NCBI GenBank assembly: GCA_964519895.1
Contig: CAZFLE010000010.1
Span: forward strand, 1-64,000
Source: CAYFPX01 sp964519895
GTDB lineage: Bacteria > Myxococcota_A > UBA796 > CAJQPC01
Length of the DNA: 64,000 bases
Direction of reading: 5' to 3'
The notes under the pieces were generated by a model, which was given only the letters and a program-made list of their open reading frames with translations, had not been told where the DNA came from and did no database searches. This document shows, one piece after another, positions 7,895 through 15,336 of this stretch. How positions within the stretch are numbered: position 1 is the first letter of the stretch; each line of letters opens with the position of its first letter. The translations under genes were made by a program, and so were the position numbers.

Positions 7895-9127
7895 TCAGCC
7901 CGTGCGCTCCAGCACGCCGATGTGGGACAGGGCTTCGTCGAAGCCGATCATGCCGCCGGCGTTCTGTTGGGCCGCGATGGTCGGCTGACCGGCCTGGCGG
8001 GGGCCGGCGGTGCCTCGGAGCTGGAGCACGAGCTCTTCGATCATGCCCAGCCCCGTGGCCCCGAGCGGGTGGCCCTTCGACGCCAGTCCACCGCTGGTGT
8101 TGATCGGGCGCTCGCCGCCCAGGGACGAGGCGCCGCTGGTCGCATAGGCGCCGCCTTGACCGGGTCCGCAGAAGCCCATGGCTTCGGTCGCGTGGAGCTC
8201 GCACCAGGCGGTCGCGTCGTGGACCTCGGCCACGTCGACGTCTTCCGGCCCCAGGCCGGCCTGGGCCCATGCCCGCTCGGCGTTCCTGGCCACGACGCTC
8301 GGGCCGTTCAGGGCGCGCCAGGTGCCGCCGGTGAGCACACTCGCTCGGACCCGGATGCTCGGTCCCGAGGCCGGGGGGGCTGCTGACACCAGGACCGCCG
8401 CCGCGCCGTCGGAGATGGGGGCGCACATGGCCCGGGTAAAGGGCGCCACGATGGGCTTGTCGGCCAGGATGGCGTCGGGGCTCATCTCCCGACCGTGCTG
8501 GGCCTTTGGGTTCAGGCTGCCGTGGTGGTGGTTCTTGCTGCTGATGAAGGCCAGGTCCCGGGCGGTGCTGCCGTGTTGGGTCATGTGGTGTCGAGCCTGG
8601 ACCGCGTGCACATCGAGGAAGGGCAGCCTCGCGGGATGAAGCGTGATCGTTTCACCACACTGGGCCGGGGCCGTGGCCAGGAAGTCGCGCCACTCCTGGG
8701 GGTGGAGTTGGTCCAGGCCACCCAGGAAGAGCTGCCAGATCTTCTTGGGGTCGTCGGGCACGAAGACCTTCTCCACGCCGACGGCCAGGGCATGTCGCGC
8801 CCCGCCGGACGCCACCGCCCGCACAGCGCTGTGGAAGGCCACCGAGCCGGTGGCGCAGCCGCCTTCGACGTTGGCGATGGGCACACCGGCGGGCAGTCGC
8901 CCCGCCCGCTGCAGGGGATCCAGGACCACCTGGCCGCGGATGTTGGCTTGGCCCCACGTGCCCATCGCGCAGTTCGCAAACCAGATCTCGTCGATCCCGT
9001 GGCCGTCGTCGATGCCTGCGTCTGCAAGCACCCCCTCGACCACCTCGGCGCCCAGGCTGCGGAAGTCGCGCTCGGGCCAGCGCTGGAATCCGGTCGAAGC
9101 CACACCGGTGATGTAGACGTCGGGCAC
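7895..9127 (-). CDS. Thiolase-family acetyl-CoA acyltransferase (SCP2-thiolase type)
   Basis: 410 residues of thiolase fold. The nucleophile region reads EGGCATGS (Cys present), the second active-site loop AEVHDATA (His of the HDAF-type motif), and the C-terminal GGLASKGHPLGATG carries the GHP-x-GATG signature. All key residues are intact, so it should cleave or condense 3-ketoacyl-CoA, probably of branched or isoprenoid chains as in the SCP-x branch. The start is decided by AGGAGG at 9133-9138, five bases before GTG 9127; the GTG at 9133 overlaps that site. Divergent from the carotenoid oxygenase operon across 39 bp, suggesting shared control. Confidence 0.85.
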   Translation of the reverse strand: MPDVYITGVASTGFQRWPERDFRSLGAEVVEGVLADAGIDDGHGIDEIWFANCAMGTWGQANIRGQVVLDPLQRAGRLPAGVPIANVEGGCATGSVAFHSAVRAVASGGARHALAVGVEKVFVPDDPKKIWQLFLGGLDQLHPQEWRDFLATAPAQCGETITLHPARLPFLDVHAVQARHHMTQHGSTARDLAFISSKNHHHGSLNPKAQHGREMSPDAILADKPIVAPFTRAMCAPISDGAAAVLVSAAPPASGPSIRVRASVLTGGTWRALNGPSVVARNAERAWAQAGLGPEDVDVAEVHDATAWCELHATEAMGFCGPGQGGAYATSGASSLGGERPINTSGGLASKGHPLGATGLGMIEELVLQLRGTAGPRQAGQPTIAAQQNAGGMIGFDEALSHIGVLERTG

Positions 9128-9137
9128 CGTCACCTCC

Positions 9138-9143
9138 TAGGAT
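9138..9143 (+). promoter_or_regulatory. -10-like TAGGAT before the carotenoid oxygenase
   Basis: TAGGAT matches TANNNT on the plus strand, 23 bases before the ATG at 9167, which has AGGGG as ribosome site. The opposite strand of the same 39-bp gap must hold the thiolase promoter. Confidence 0.3.
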
Positions 9144-9166
9144 GCCCGCTAACCCAGGGGTCCGAG

Positions 9167-10579
9167 ATGGCTGCTCCCCTTGTCAACGTCGATGCCTATC
9201 GGCAGGGCGTCTATGCGCCGGTGGATCGCGAGGTCACCGCGCGGGAGCTCCCGGTGGAGGGCACTCTGCCGCCTGCGCTCCACGGACTCTTTGCCCAGAA
9301 CAACCCGAACCCCCGGTTCGAGCCGCCTGGGTTCTACCACTGGTTCGACGGCGACGGCATGGTCCACGGCGTGTGGTTCGAAGACGGTCGCGCGACCTAT
9401 CGGAACCGGTGGATCGAGACCCGGGGGCTTGCCCAGGACCTGGCGGCCGGACGCGCCGAGACCCGGGGCATCCTGGAGCCCTTCACCCCCGGCGACTCCC
9501 GGCCGGACAAGGACACGGCCAACACCGATCTGGTCTGGCACGGCGGCAAGCTGCTGGCGCTGTGGTGGCTGGGCGGCGATCCAGTGGCCCTGTCGGTGCC
9601 CGAGCTCGAGACCCTGGCCGTCGAGGACTTCGCCGGCACCTTGGGGTGCGGGGTGGCTGCACACCCCAAGGTCGACCCTCGCACCGGCGAGATGATCTTC
9701 ATGGACTACTGCCCCTATGCCGAGCCCCACCTGGGGGTCGGCGTGGTCTCCCCCCAGGGCCGGGTCACGCTACAGCAGCCGATCCCGGTGCCGGGACCCT
9801 CCCTGTTCCACGATCTGGCCATCACGCCGGATCACACCATCCTGATGGACCTGCCCATGGTCTGGGATCCCCGCAAGCTGGCCGAGGGCAAGCGCCGGGT
9901 CCGGTTCCAGCGGGACCAGCCTGCGCGGTTCGGGGTGCTCCCGCGGCATGGGGGCGACGTGCGGTGGTTCGAGGCCTCGACCTGCTACAGCTACCACACC
10001 GTCAATGCCTATGAGGAGCGGGACGGGCACCAGAACACGGTCGTCGTGCTCACGGGCTGCCGGATCGAGGACCCGATCCCCACGCGGCCCCACACCGACG
10101 AGCCCCACATCCCCCGGTTGGCCTTCCTGCGCCTGGAGCCCTACCTGCACGAGTGGCGGTTCAACCTGGGCACCGGTGCGGTGTCCGAGCGGCGGCTGGG
10201 CGACGCGCCGACCGAGTTCCCTAGGATGGACGACCGCTTCTTGGGTGTGGCCACGCGGCTGTCCTGGCACCCCCGGGTGGCGCGAGAGCCCACGCTGTTG
10301 TTCGACGGCTGTGTTCGCTACGACCTGGGCGGCGGCGAGACCCGCGAGCACGTCTACGGTCCAGGGGTGGTGGGCGGCGAGACCGTCTTCGCCCCACGGC
10401 CGGGCGGCTCGGCCGAAGGCGACGGCTGGGTGCTGGTGTACGAGAACGATCGGCGAGAGGGCACATCGGCGCTGCTGGTGCTGGACGCAGAGACCCTGGA
10501 CTTCGTGGCCCGGGTCCGGCTGCCCGCCCGCGTCCCAGTCGGCTTCCATGCCCACTGGGTCCCGGGCGAGGAGGTCTGA
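9167..10579 (+). CDS. Carotenoid cleavage oxygenase family protein
   Basis: 470 residues. The four iron-binding histidines of the CCD/RPE65 family are visible in order: AAHPKVDP, LFHDLAIT, YSYHTVNAYE and GFHAHWVP. The N-terminal signature FAQNNPNPRFEP and HWFDGDGMVH are also typical. It should be a cytosolic, Fe(II)-dependent, seven-bladed propeller enzyme that splits a conjugated double bond of a carotenoid, apocarotenoid or stilbene. Start at 9167 from AGGGG; upstream codons of the same frame are antisense to the thiolase gene. Its stop overlaps the start of the next thiolase gene (TGATG), so the two are translated together, which points to catabolism of the cleavage product through CoA thioesters. 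Confidence 0.9.
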   Translation: MAAPLVNVDAYRQGVYAPVDREVTARELPVEGTLPPALHGLFAQNNPNPRFEPPGFYHWFDGDGMVHGVWFEDGRATYRNRWIETRGLAQDLAAGRAETRGILEPFTPGDSRPDKDTANTDLVWHGGKLLALWWLGGDPVALSVPELETLAVEDFAGTLGCGVAAHPKVDPRTGEMIFMDYCPYAEPHLGVGVVSPQGRVTLQQPIPVPGPSLFHDLAITPDHTILMDLPMVWDPRKLAEGKRRVRFQRDQPARFGVLPRHGGDVRWFEASTCYSYHTVNAYEERDGHQNTVVVLTGCRIEDPIPTRPHTDEPHIPRLAFLRLEPYLHEWRFNLGTGAVSERRLGDAPTEFPRMDDRFLGVATRLSWHPRVAREPTLLFDGCVRYDLGGGETREHVYGPGVVGGETVFAPRPGGSAEGDGWVLVYENDRREGTSALLVLDAETLDFVARVRLPARVPVGFHAHWVPGEEV

Positions 10580-11841
10580 TGAAGCCCCACAAGCGCGTGT
10601 TCGTGGTCGGCGGTGCCCACACGACCTTCCTGGGTCGCGGACATCCGGACTACCTCTCCTTCAAGGAGCGGGTCCCCGGCGATCGAGAGAACCCCAGCCT
10701 GGAGGACCACCTGGGCGCAGCGGTGCTGGGAGCCCTGGCCGAGACCGGGGTGGACCCCGCGGCCATCGACAAGGGCTATGTGTCGAACTTCCTGGCCGAG
10801 GCCTTCTGCTCCCAAGGCCACCTGGGCGCGATGCTCGCAGCCGTGCACCCGGATTTGGCGGGCAAGCCCTATGCCCGCATCGAGGCGGCCTGTGCGTCGG
10901 GCGCGGCGGCCGTCGCGGCCTGTGCCGATGCGCTCCAGTGCAGCGCCGACGTGACGCTCGTGGCCGGGGTCGAGGTCGAGACGAACGTGAGCGGTCGCAT
11001 GGGCGTGGAGTACATGAGCTACGCCGCGCACTTCGAGCGGGAGCGCGACCGGGAGTTCGCGCTGTTCCCGTGGATGTTCGCCCGCCGTGCCAAGGCCTGG
11101 AAGGAGGCCTTCGGGGGCACGGACCGGGACACCGGACGGGTGGTGGTCAAGGCCTACGCCAACGCCAAGCGCAACCCCAAGGCCTGCCAGCAGCAGCACC
11201 ACTTCAGCTTGGAGCAGGCCAGCACGGCGAGCCCCACGAACCGGACCTTCCTCAAGGACGAGGCCCTGCACGACCACATCCGCATGGCCGACTGCACGGA
11301 CTTCACCGACGGCGGCTCGGCGGTCATCCTGGCCAACGAGGACGGCCTGAAGCGACTGGGTCGCATCCCCGCGGATTGCACCGAGATCCTGGGCATCGGC
11401 CACACCGTCCGAGCCCTGGGGGCCGAGACCGACCCGACCCGGCTCGCCAACGTCGCCGATGCGGCTGCCGTTGCCTATGGAGCCGCTGGCGTCGGCGCTG
11501 CAGAGATGGGCCTCGCCGAAGTGCACGACTGCTTCTCGATCACCGAGCTCCAGCTCATGGAGGCCCTGGGCCTGTGCGGACTCGGCCAGGCCGGCGACAT
11601 GTTGCGGGACGGCGCCACGGAGCTGACCGGGCCGGTGCCGGTGAACACCGGCGGCGGTCTGCTGGGCTTCGGCCATCCCATCGGTGCCACAGGCGTCAAG
11701 CAGGTCGTGGAGATCTGGCGGCAGCTCACCGGTCGGTGCGGTGCCTACCAGGTCCAGCACGGGCCCCGCCACGCCGTCAGCGCGAACCTGGGGGGAGATG
11801 ATCGCACCGCCGTGGTCATGATCCACCGGGCCGGGGACTGA
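10579..11841 (+). CDS. Thiolase-family acyltransferase, coupled to carotenoid oxygenase
   Basis: 420 residues. The nucleophile loop reads EAACASGAAA with the Cys in place, the His loop AEVHDCFS (HDCF, as in HDAF), and the C-terminus NTGGGLLGFGHPIGATG. It is a complete thiolase of the acetyl-CoA C-acyltransferase branch, expected to release acetyl-CoA or propionyl-CoA from a 3-ketoacyl-CoA. The one-base start/stop overlap with the carotenoid oxygenase implies a common pathway. With the divergent thiolase there are two active thiolases around one oxygenase. Confidence 0.87.
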   Translation: MKPHKRVFVVGGAHTTFLGRGHPDYLSFKERVPGDRENPSLEDHLGAAVLGALAETGVDPAAIDKGYVSNFLAEAFCSQGHLGAMLAAVHPDLAGKPYARIEAACASGAAAVAACADALQCSADVTLVAGVEVETNVSGRMGVEYMSYAAHFERERDREFALFPWMFARRAKAWKEAFGGTDRDTGRVVVKAYANAKRNPKACQQQHHFSLEQASTASPTNRTFLKDEALHDHIRMADCTDFTDGGSAVILANEDGLKRLGRIPADCTEILGIGHTVRALGAETDPTRLANVADAAAVAYGAAGVGAAEMGLAEVHDCFSITELQLMEALGLCGLGQAGDMLRDGATELTGPVPVNTGGGLLGFGHPIGATGVKQVVEIWRQLTGRCGAYQVQHGPRHAVSANLGGDDRTAVVMIHRAGD

Positions 11842-11895
11842 GTCCGGGGAGTCTCAGGCCTGTTGGGTCACGGCCATTGATCCGATGGAGGGGTC

Positions 11896-13602
11896 ATGCG
11901 TGACCGCGCGATCACCCTCCTGCTCGTCGCAGAGCTCGAGGACGACGATCTATTCCTTCGCCAGATGCTCCGTCAGGTGGCACCGGGCCGGTACACCATG
12001 GACCATGTCCAGACCGTGCCCGAGGCTCTCGAGGCGCTCGCTGACTGTGAGTACGACCTGTGCTTCAGTGACCTGGAGGTCGGCGCCCGCACCCTGTTGA
12101 CCGGTCTCCGGCGGGCCGAGGTCGGAGTGCCGGTGATCGTGATGACCCGCACACGGGACCCTGCGACCGAGCGCAAGGTCACCGAGATGGGGGCGGTGGA
12201 CCACCTGTCGACCGCGGATCTCAGCGCCCAGCTGCTGGAGCGGTCCATCCGCTACGCCATCAGCCGAAAGTCCGTGGAGAACCAGCTCAAGCACCGGGCC
12301 GAGTACGACCCGCTCACCGGGCTCCCGGGTCGGGAGCTCCTGATGCGCCGGCTCGAGATCGCGCTGGAGCGCTCCCGGATGGAGCACAGCCACGAGGTCG
12401 GACTGTGCTTCCTGGACCTGGATCGCTTCAAGCTCGTCAATGACTCCATGGGCCACGTGCGGGGAGACGAGCTGCTGGTGGCGGTGAGCCGCCGGCTCGA
12501 GGACTGCGTTCGCGCCAGCGACACCGTCTGTCGCCTGGGCGGGGACGAGTTCATGCTGCTGCTGACCGGCAAGAACATGGACGAGACCGTGGCGTGGGTC
12601 GTCGACCGGGTGCACAAGGCGCTCGAGACACCCTTCCCGTTGTTGGGACAGCAGGTCTACACCTCGGCCAGCATCGGCATCAAGGTCAACACCGACGGTC
12701 ACGCGGACCCGGTGGAGCTGATGCGGGACGCGGACACGGCGATGTACCGCGCCAAGCGCAAGGGACAGGGCAAGCATGAGACCTTCGACCCAGACATGCT
12801 GCGGGAGGCCAGCCAGCGCCTGCGCATGGAGAGCGACCTGCGCCGGGCCATCGACGAGGGGGAATTCCACCTGGTCTACCAACCCATCGTCGACACCCGG
12901 ACCGGCCGTGTCTCATCGATGGAGGCGTTGATTCGGTGGAACCACCCGGTCGACGGATTCGTGAGCCCGGTGGACTTCATCCCGGTGGCGGAAGAGACCG
13001 GCCTGATCATGCCCATCGGCTGGTGGGTCCTGCGCACGGCCTGCGCCGAGGCCGCGGCCTGGCAGCGCCTCTGCGGGGCGGACCTGGCCCCCAGCCTGAA
13101 CGTGAACCTGTCCCCCCGCCAATTCGCTTCCCCCGACATGATCGCGCAGATTCGCAAGGCGCTCGGAGCTTCGGGCCTGGTCGCCGATCGTCTCGTGCTG
13201 GAGATCACCGAGAGCTCGCTGCTGGAGCACCCGGAGTGTGCAACAGACATGTTCCGAGCCATCCGTGAGCTCGGCGTGCGGGTGGTCATGGACGACTTCG
13301 GATCGGGCTTCAGCTCGCTGGCTCAGCTTGAGAAGTTCCCGCTGAACGGCTTCAAGATGGACCGGGCCTTCCTGGACGATCTGATGGAGAGCGAGCGACG
13401 ACGGGCGGTGGTCAAGGCCGTGATGGCCCTGGGCAAGGCCCTGGACATGACCGTCACCGCCGAAGGCGTCGAGACGGCCGACCAGATGGGCTGCCTGATG
13501 GGCATGGGCTGCTTCCAGCACCAGGGCTGGCACTTTGCCCGGCCCATGGTGGCCGAGGACGTGCGGGAGATGCTGTCGGATAGGAAGCGCTTCGTGGCCT
13601 GA
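11896..13602 (+). CDS. Receiver-GGDEF-EAL cyclic-di-GMP signalling protein
   Basis: 568 residues. Residues 1-120 form a receiver-like domain (LLLVAELEDDDLFLRQML, CFSDLEVG with a possible phospho-Asp). Residues about 135-300 form a diguanylate cyclase with intact RLGGDEFMLLL. Residues about 320-560 form a phosphodiesterase with EALIRWNHP, NVNLSPRQF, DDFGSGFSSL, FKMDRAF and TAEGVET. Both catalytic signatures are intact, so it can in principle make and break c-di-GMP, with the receiver choosing. GGAGGGG precedes the ATG. No sensor kinase lies next to it. Confidence 0.93.
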   Translation: MRDRAITLLLVAELEDDDLFLRQMLRQVAPGRYTMDHVQTVPEALEALADCEYDLCFSDLEVGARTLLTGLRRAEVGVPVIVMTRTRDPATERKVTEMGAVDHLSTADLSAQLLERSIRYAISRKSVENQLKHRAEYDPLTGLPGRELLMRRLEIALERSRMEHSHEVGLCFLDLDRFKLVNDSMGHVRGDELLVAVSRRLEDCVRASDTVCRLGGDEFMLLLTGKNMDETVAWVVDRVHKALETPFPLLGQQVYTSASIGIKVNTDGHADPVELMRDADTAMYRAKRKGQGKHETFDPDMLREASQRLRMESDLRRAIDEGEFHLVYQPIVDTRTGRVSSMEALIRWNHPVDGFVSPVDFIPVAEETGLIMPIGWWVLRTACAEAAAWQRLCGADLAPSLNVNLSPRQFASPDMIAQIRKALGASGLVADRLVLEITESSLLEHPECATDMFRAIRELGVRVVMDDFGSGFSSLAQLEKFPLNGFKMDRAFLDDLMESERRRAVVKAVMALGKALDMTVTAEGVETADQMGCLMGMGCFQHQGWHFARPMVAEDVREMLSDRKRFVA

Positions 13603-13613
13603 TCCCGGCGGGT

Positions 13614-13619
13614 TAGGAC
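13614..13619 (+). promoter_or_regulatory. TAGGAC element six bases before the start (leaderless?)
   Basis: GGGTTAGGAC stands immediately before the ATG at 13626, with no Shine-Dalgarno. If it is the -10 element, transcription would begin at or next to the A of the start codon. Confidence 0.35.
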
Positions 13620-13625
13620 CACGCC

Positions 13626-14330
13626 ATGGTCACCCTCTGGCTCCTGTTCGCCTGCACCGACGACACCACCCCCCCGACCGGGGACTCCGGGCCAGCCGAC
13701 TCGGGCACGACCCTGGGCACGACCACCGACGAACCCGAGCTGGGACTGGGAGAGCTCTCGGGGGACTGCGGAGTGCTGGACGACGAGTGGACCAGCTCAG
13801 AGCCCTTCACCCTGCGCAACGCGGTCGAACTGGCGGGCTGGGACGAGGCGCTGCTGAGCGACCAAGGCACCGTGGTCTGGGAGGCGGGCAACCTGGGTGG
13901 GAGCTCCCTGGAGTCCGAAGTGCTGGCGTTCGAAGTGCTCCACGCCTGCGAGGGCGCGGCGCTGTTGAAGACCGAAGCGGACATCAGCTATGACGACAGC
14001 GGCGGCAAGAAGACGGACCTGCTCGTGGAGATCGACGGCCACACGGTCGGGGTCAGCGTCACCCGCGCCTTCCACTACCCCCCCGACGAGCCCTACACCC
14101 TGGCCGAGGCGGAAGATCTGCTCCTGGACAAGCTCGCCGACGTGGCACTGAGCGCTGACAATGCCTCCGACGCCGACGCGTGGTCCCGCTCCGTGCTCCA
14201 CGTAGTGGCCTATGACGGCCAATATGGGGACCAGATCACAGCCGCCTGGGCCGGCCTGGACAGCGGCGTGAAGGGGGACCATGGCGTGGTCTTGACCGTC
14301 ACGGACGGCGACGACGAGGCCATCTATTAG
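13626..14330 (+). CDS. Lipoprotein of unknown function, nuclease-fold-like body
   Basis: 234 residues. The very short signal VTLWLLFAC ends in Cys, followed by a Thr/Ser/Gly/Asp linker. The body has a striking order: alpha (SLESEVLAFEVLHACEGAALL), then KTEADISYDDSGGKKTDLLVEIDG, then VGVSVTRAFHYP, then a long amphipathic helix. That order recalls PD-(D/E)xK endonuclease-like folds, but where ExK is expected it reads SVTRA. If the fold guess is right, catalysis is doubtful. I do not assign a function. Ten bases separate it from the TetR gene behind it, so they may be co-transcribed. Confidence 0.6.
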   Translation: MVTLWLLFACTDDTTPPTGDSGPADSGTTLGTTTDEPELGLGELSGDCGVLDDEWTSSEPFTLRNAVELAGWDEALLSDQGTVVWEAGNLGGSSLESEVLAFEVLHACEGAALLKTEADISYDDSGGKKTDLLVEIDGHTVGVSVTRAFHYPPDEPYTLAEAEDLLLDKLADVALSADNASDADAWSRSVLHVVAYDGQYGDQITAAWAGLDSGVKGDHGVVLTVTDGDDEAIY

Positions 14331-14340
14331 GCTGGGGTGA

Positions 14341-14946
14341 ATGCCTGATCGCTCGCTCACCAGCCGGGATCTCCAGCGTGAGGCCACCCGACGCCGGGTC
14401 TACACGGCTGCGCTCGACGTGTTTCGGCGGGACGGGGTGTCCCAGTCCCGCATCGAGGACATCGCCAACGCCGCGGGGGTCAGTCGCGGCACCTTCTACT
14501 TCCACTTCCCGACCAAGGACGACGTGCTCGCGCAGCTCCTGCGGGAGTCCGAGTCGGCGGTGGTCGAGCACATCGAGGCCCTGGCCCCAGACGCCCCGAT
14601 CCTGGACGTGATGCAGGCCACCGCCCGCGGCATCGCCGAGCAGTGGCAGGACGATCCGAGCCTGCTGCCAGACCTGGGGGTGGTGGCGCTCCGGCTCACG
14701 GCCACCCAGCTCGACGACATCCCCAACCTCCACCCGGTCCAGGGGGCGCTGGAGCCACGATTCTCCCGGGCGGTGGCGCGCGGCGAGCTCCAGGCCCTGA
14801 TCCCGCCCGAGCTGCTGGCCCAGTTCTTCCTGGTCAGCCTGTTCGGAGCGAGCCTGGCCTGGACTGGGAACCGCACGATGGCCCTGCCGCAGCTGCTCGA
14901 GGCGGTGAACGCGTTCTTCTTGAGGGCGGCGACGATGGAGCCGTGA
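14341..14946 (+). CDS. TetR-family transcriptional regulator
   Basis: 201 residues. The N-terminal helix-turn-helix reads RIEDIANAAGVSRGTFYFHFPTK (about residues 38-60), the usual TetR DNA-binding signature, followed by an all-helical ligand domain. It would be a repressor released by a small molecule. No palindromic operator is evident in front of it. The start lies ten bases after the preceding lipoprotein stop, with at most a weak GGGGTGA ribosome site. The 3' end abuts the repeat region. The target is unknown; it could be the lipoprotein gene or a distant lipid gene. Confidence 0.88.
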   Translation: MPDRSLTSRDLQREATRRRVYTAALDVFRRDGVSQSRIEDIANAAGVSRGTFYFHFPTKDDVLAQLLRESESAVVEHIEALAPDAPILDVMQATARGIAEQWQDDPSLLPDLGVVALRLTATQLDDIPNLHPVQGALEPRFSRAVARGELQALIPPELLAQFFLVSLFGASLAWTGNRTMALPQLLEAVNAFFLRAATMEP

Positions 14947-14958
14947 CGCTCGGCGCGG

Positions 14959-15336
14959 CAGCGCCGCCTCGGTCGGCTGAGCCGGCGTGCGCCGGCAGCC
15001 TCGCTCGGCGCCGCCCGGCCTCCGCAGCGCCGCCTCGGTCGGCTGAGCCGGCGTGCGCCGGCAGCCTCGCTCGGCGCCGCCCGGCCTCCGCGCCGTAGGG
15101 CCTGCGGCCGCGGCGCTCCGGCCTGAGCCGCACGGCCGTTCTCCATCAGTGCTCGTACTTGACCTCCGTGGGCGGAACCCAGCGCCGCCTCGGTCGGCTG
15201 AGCCGGCGTGCGCCGGCAGCCTCGCTCGGCGCCGCCCGGCCTCCGCGCCGTAGGGCCTGCGGCCGCGGCGCTCCGGCCTGAGCCGCACGGCCGTTCTCCA
15301 TCAGTGCTCGTACTTGACCTCCGTGGGCGGAACCCA
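14959..15336. repeat. Three 66-bp copies inside a 155-bp tandem duplication
   Basis: A 66-bp GC-rich unit (begins CAGCGCCGCCTCGGTCGG) occurs at 14959-15024, 15025-15090 and 15180-15245. The last two are each followed by the same 89 bp, making two identical 155-bp tandem units at 15025-15179 and 15180-15334, with identity continuing to 15336. The 89-bp part contains the stop and last eleven codons of the 15301-17061 gene, so the tail of that gene and its 3' flank have been duplicated downstream. Each 66-bp unit holds an inverted repeat (GGCTG-AG-CCGGCG / CGCCGG-CAGCC), which could act as a terminator or REP-like element. Spacing and the presence of coding sequence exclude CRISPR. Confidence 0.85.

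Noticed and set aside
8495..9166. Upstream extension of the carotenoid oxygenase frame
   Set aside because: It is antisense to the thiolase gene. The real start at 9167 has an AGGGG ribosome site and matches the family N-terminus.
14959..15336. Repeats as a CRISPR array
   Set aside because: There are only three 66-bp copies, two of them contiguous, and the unit includes the end of a gene. No spacers of even length and no cas genes are present.
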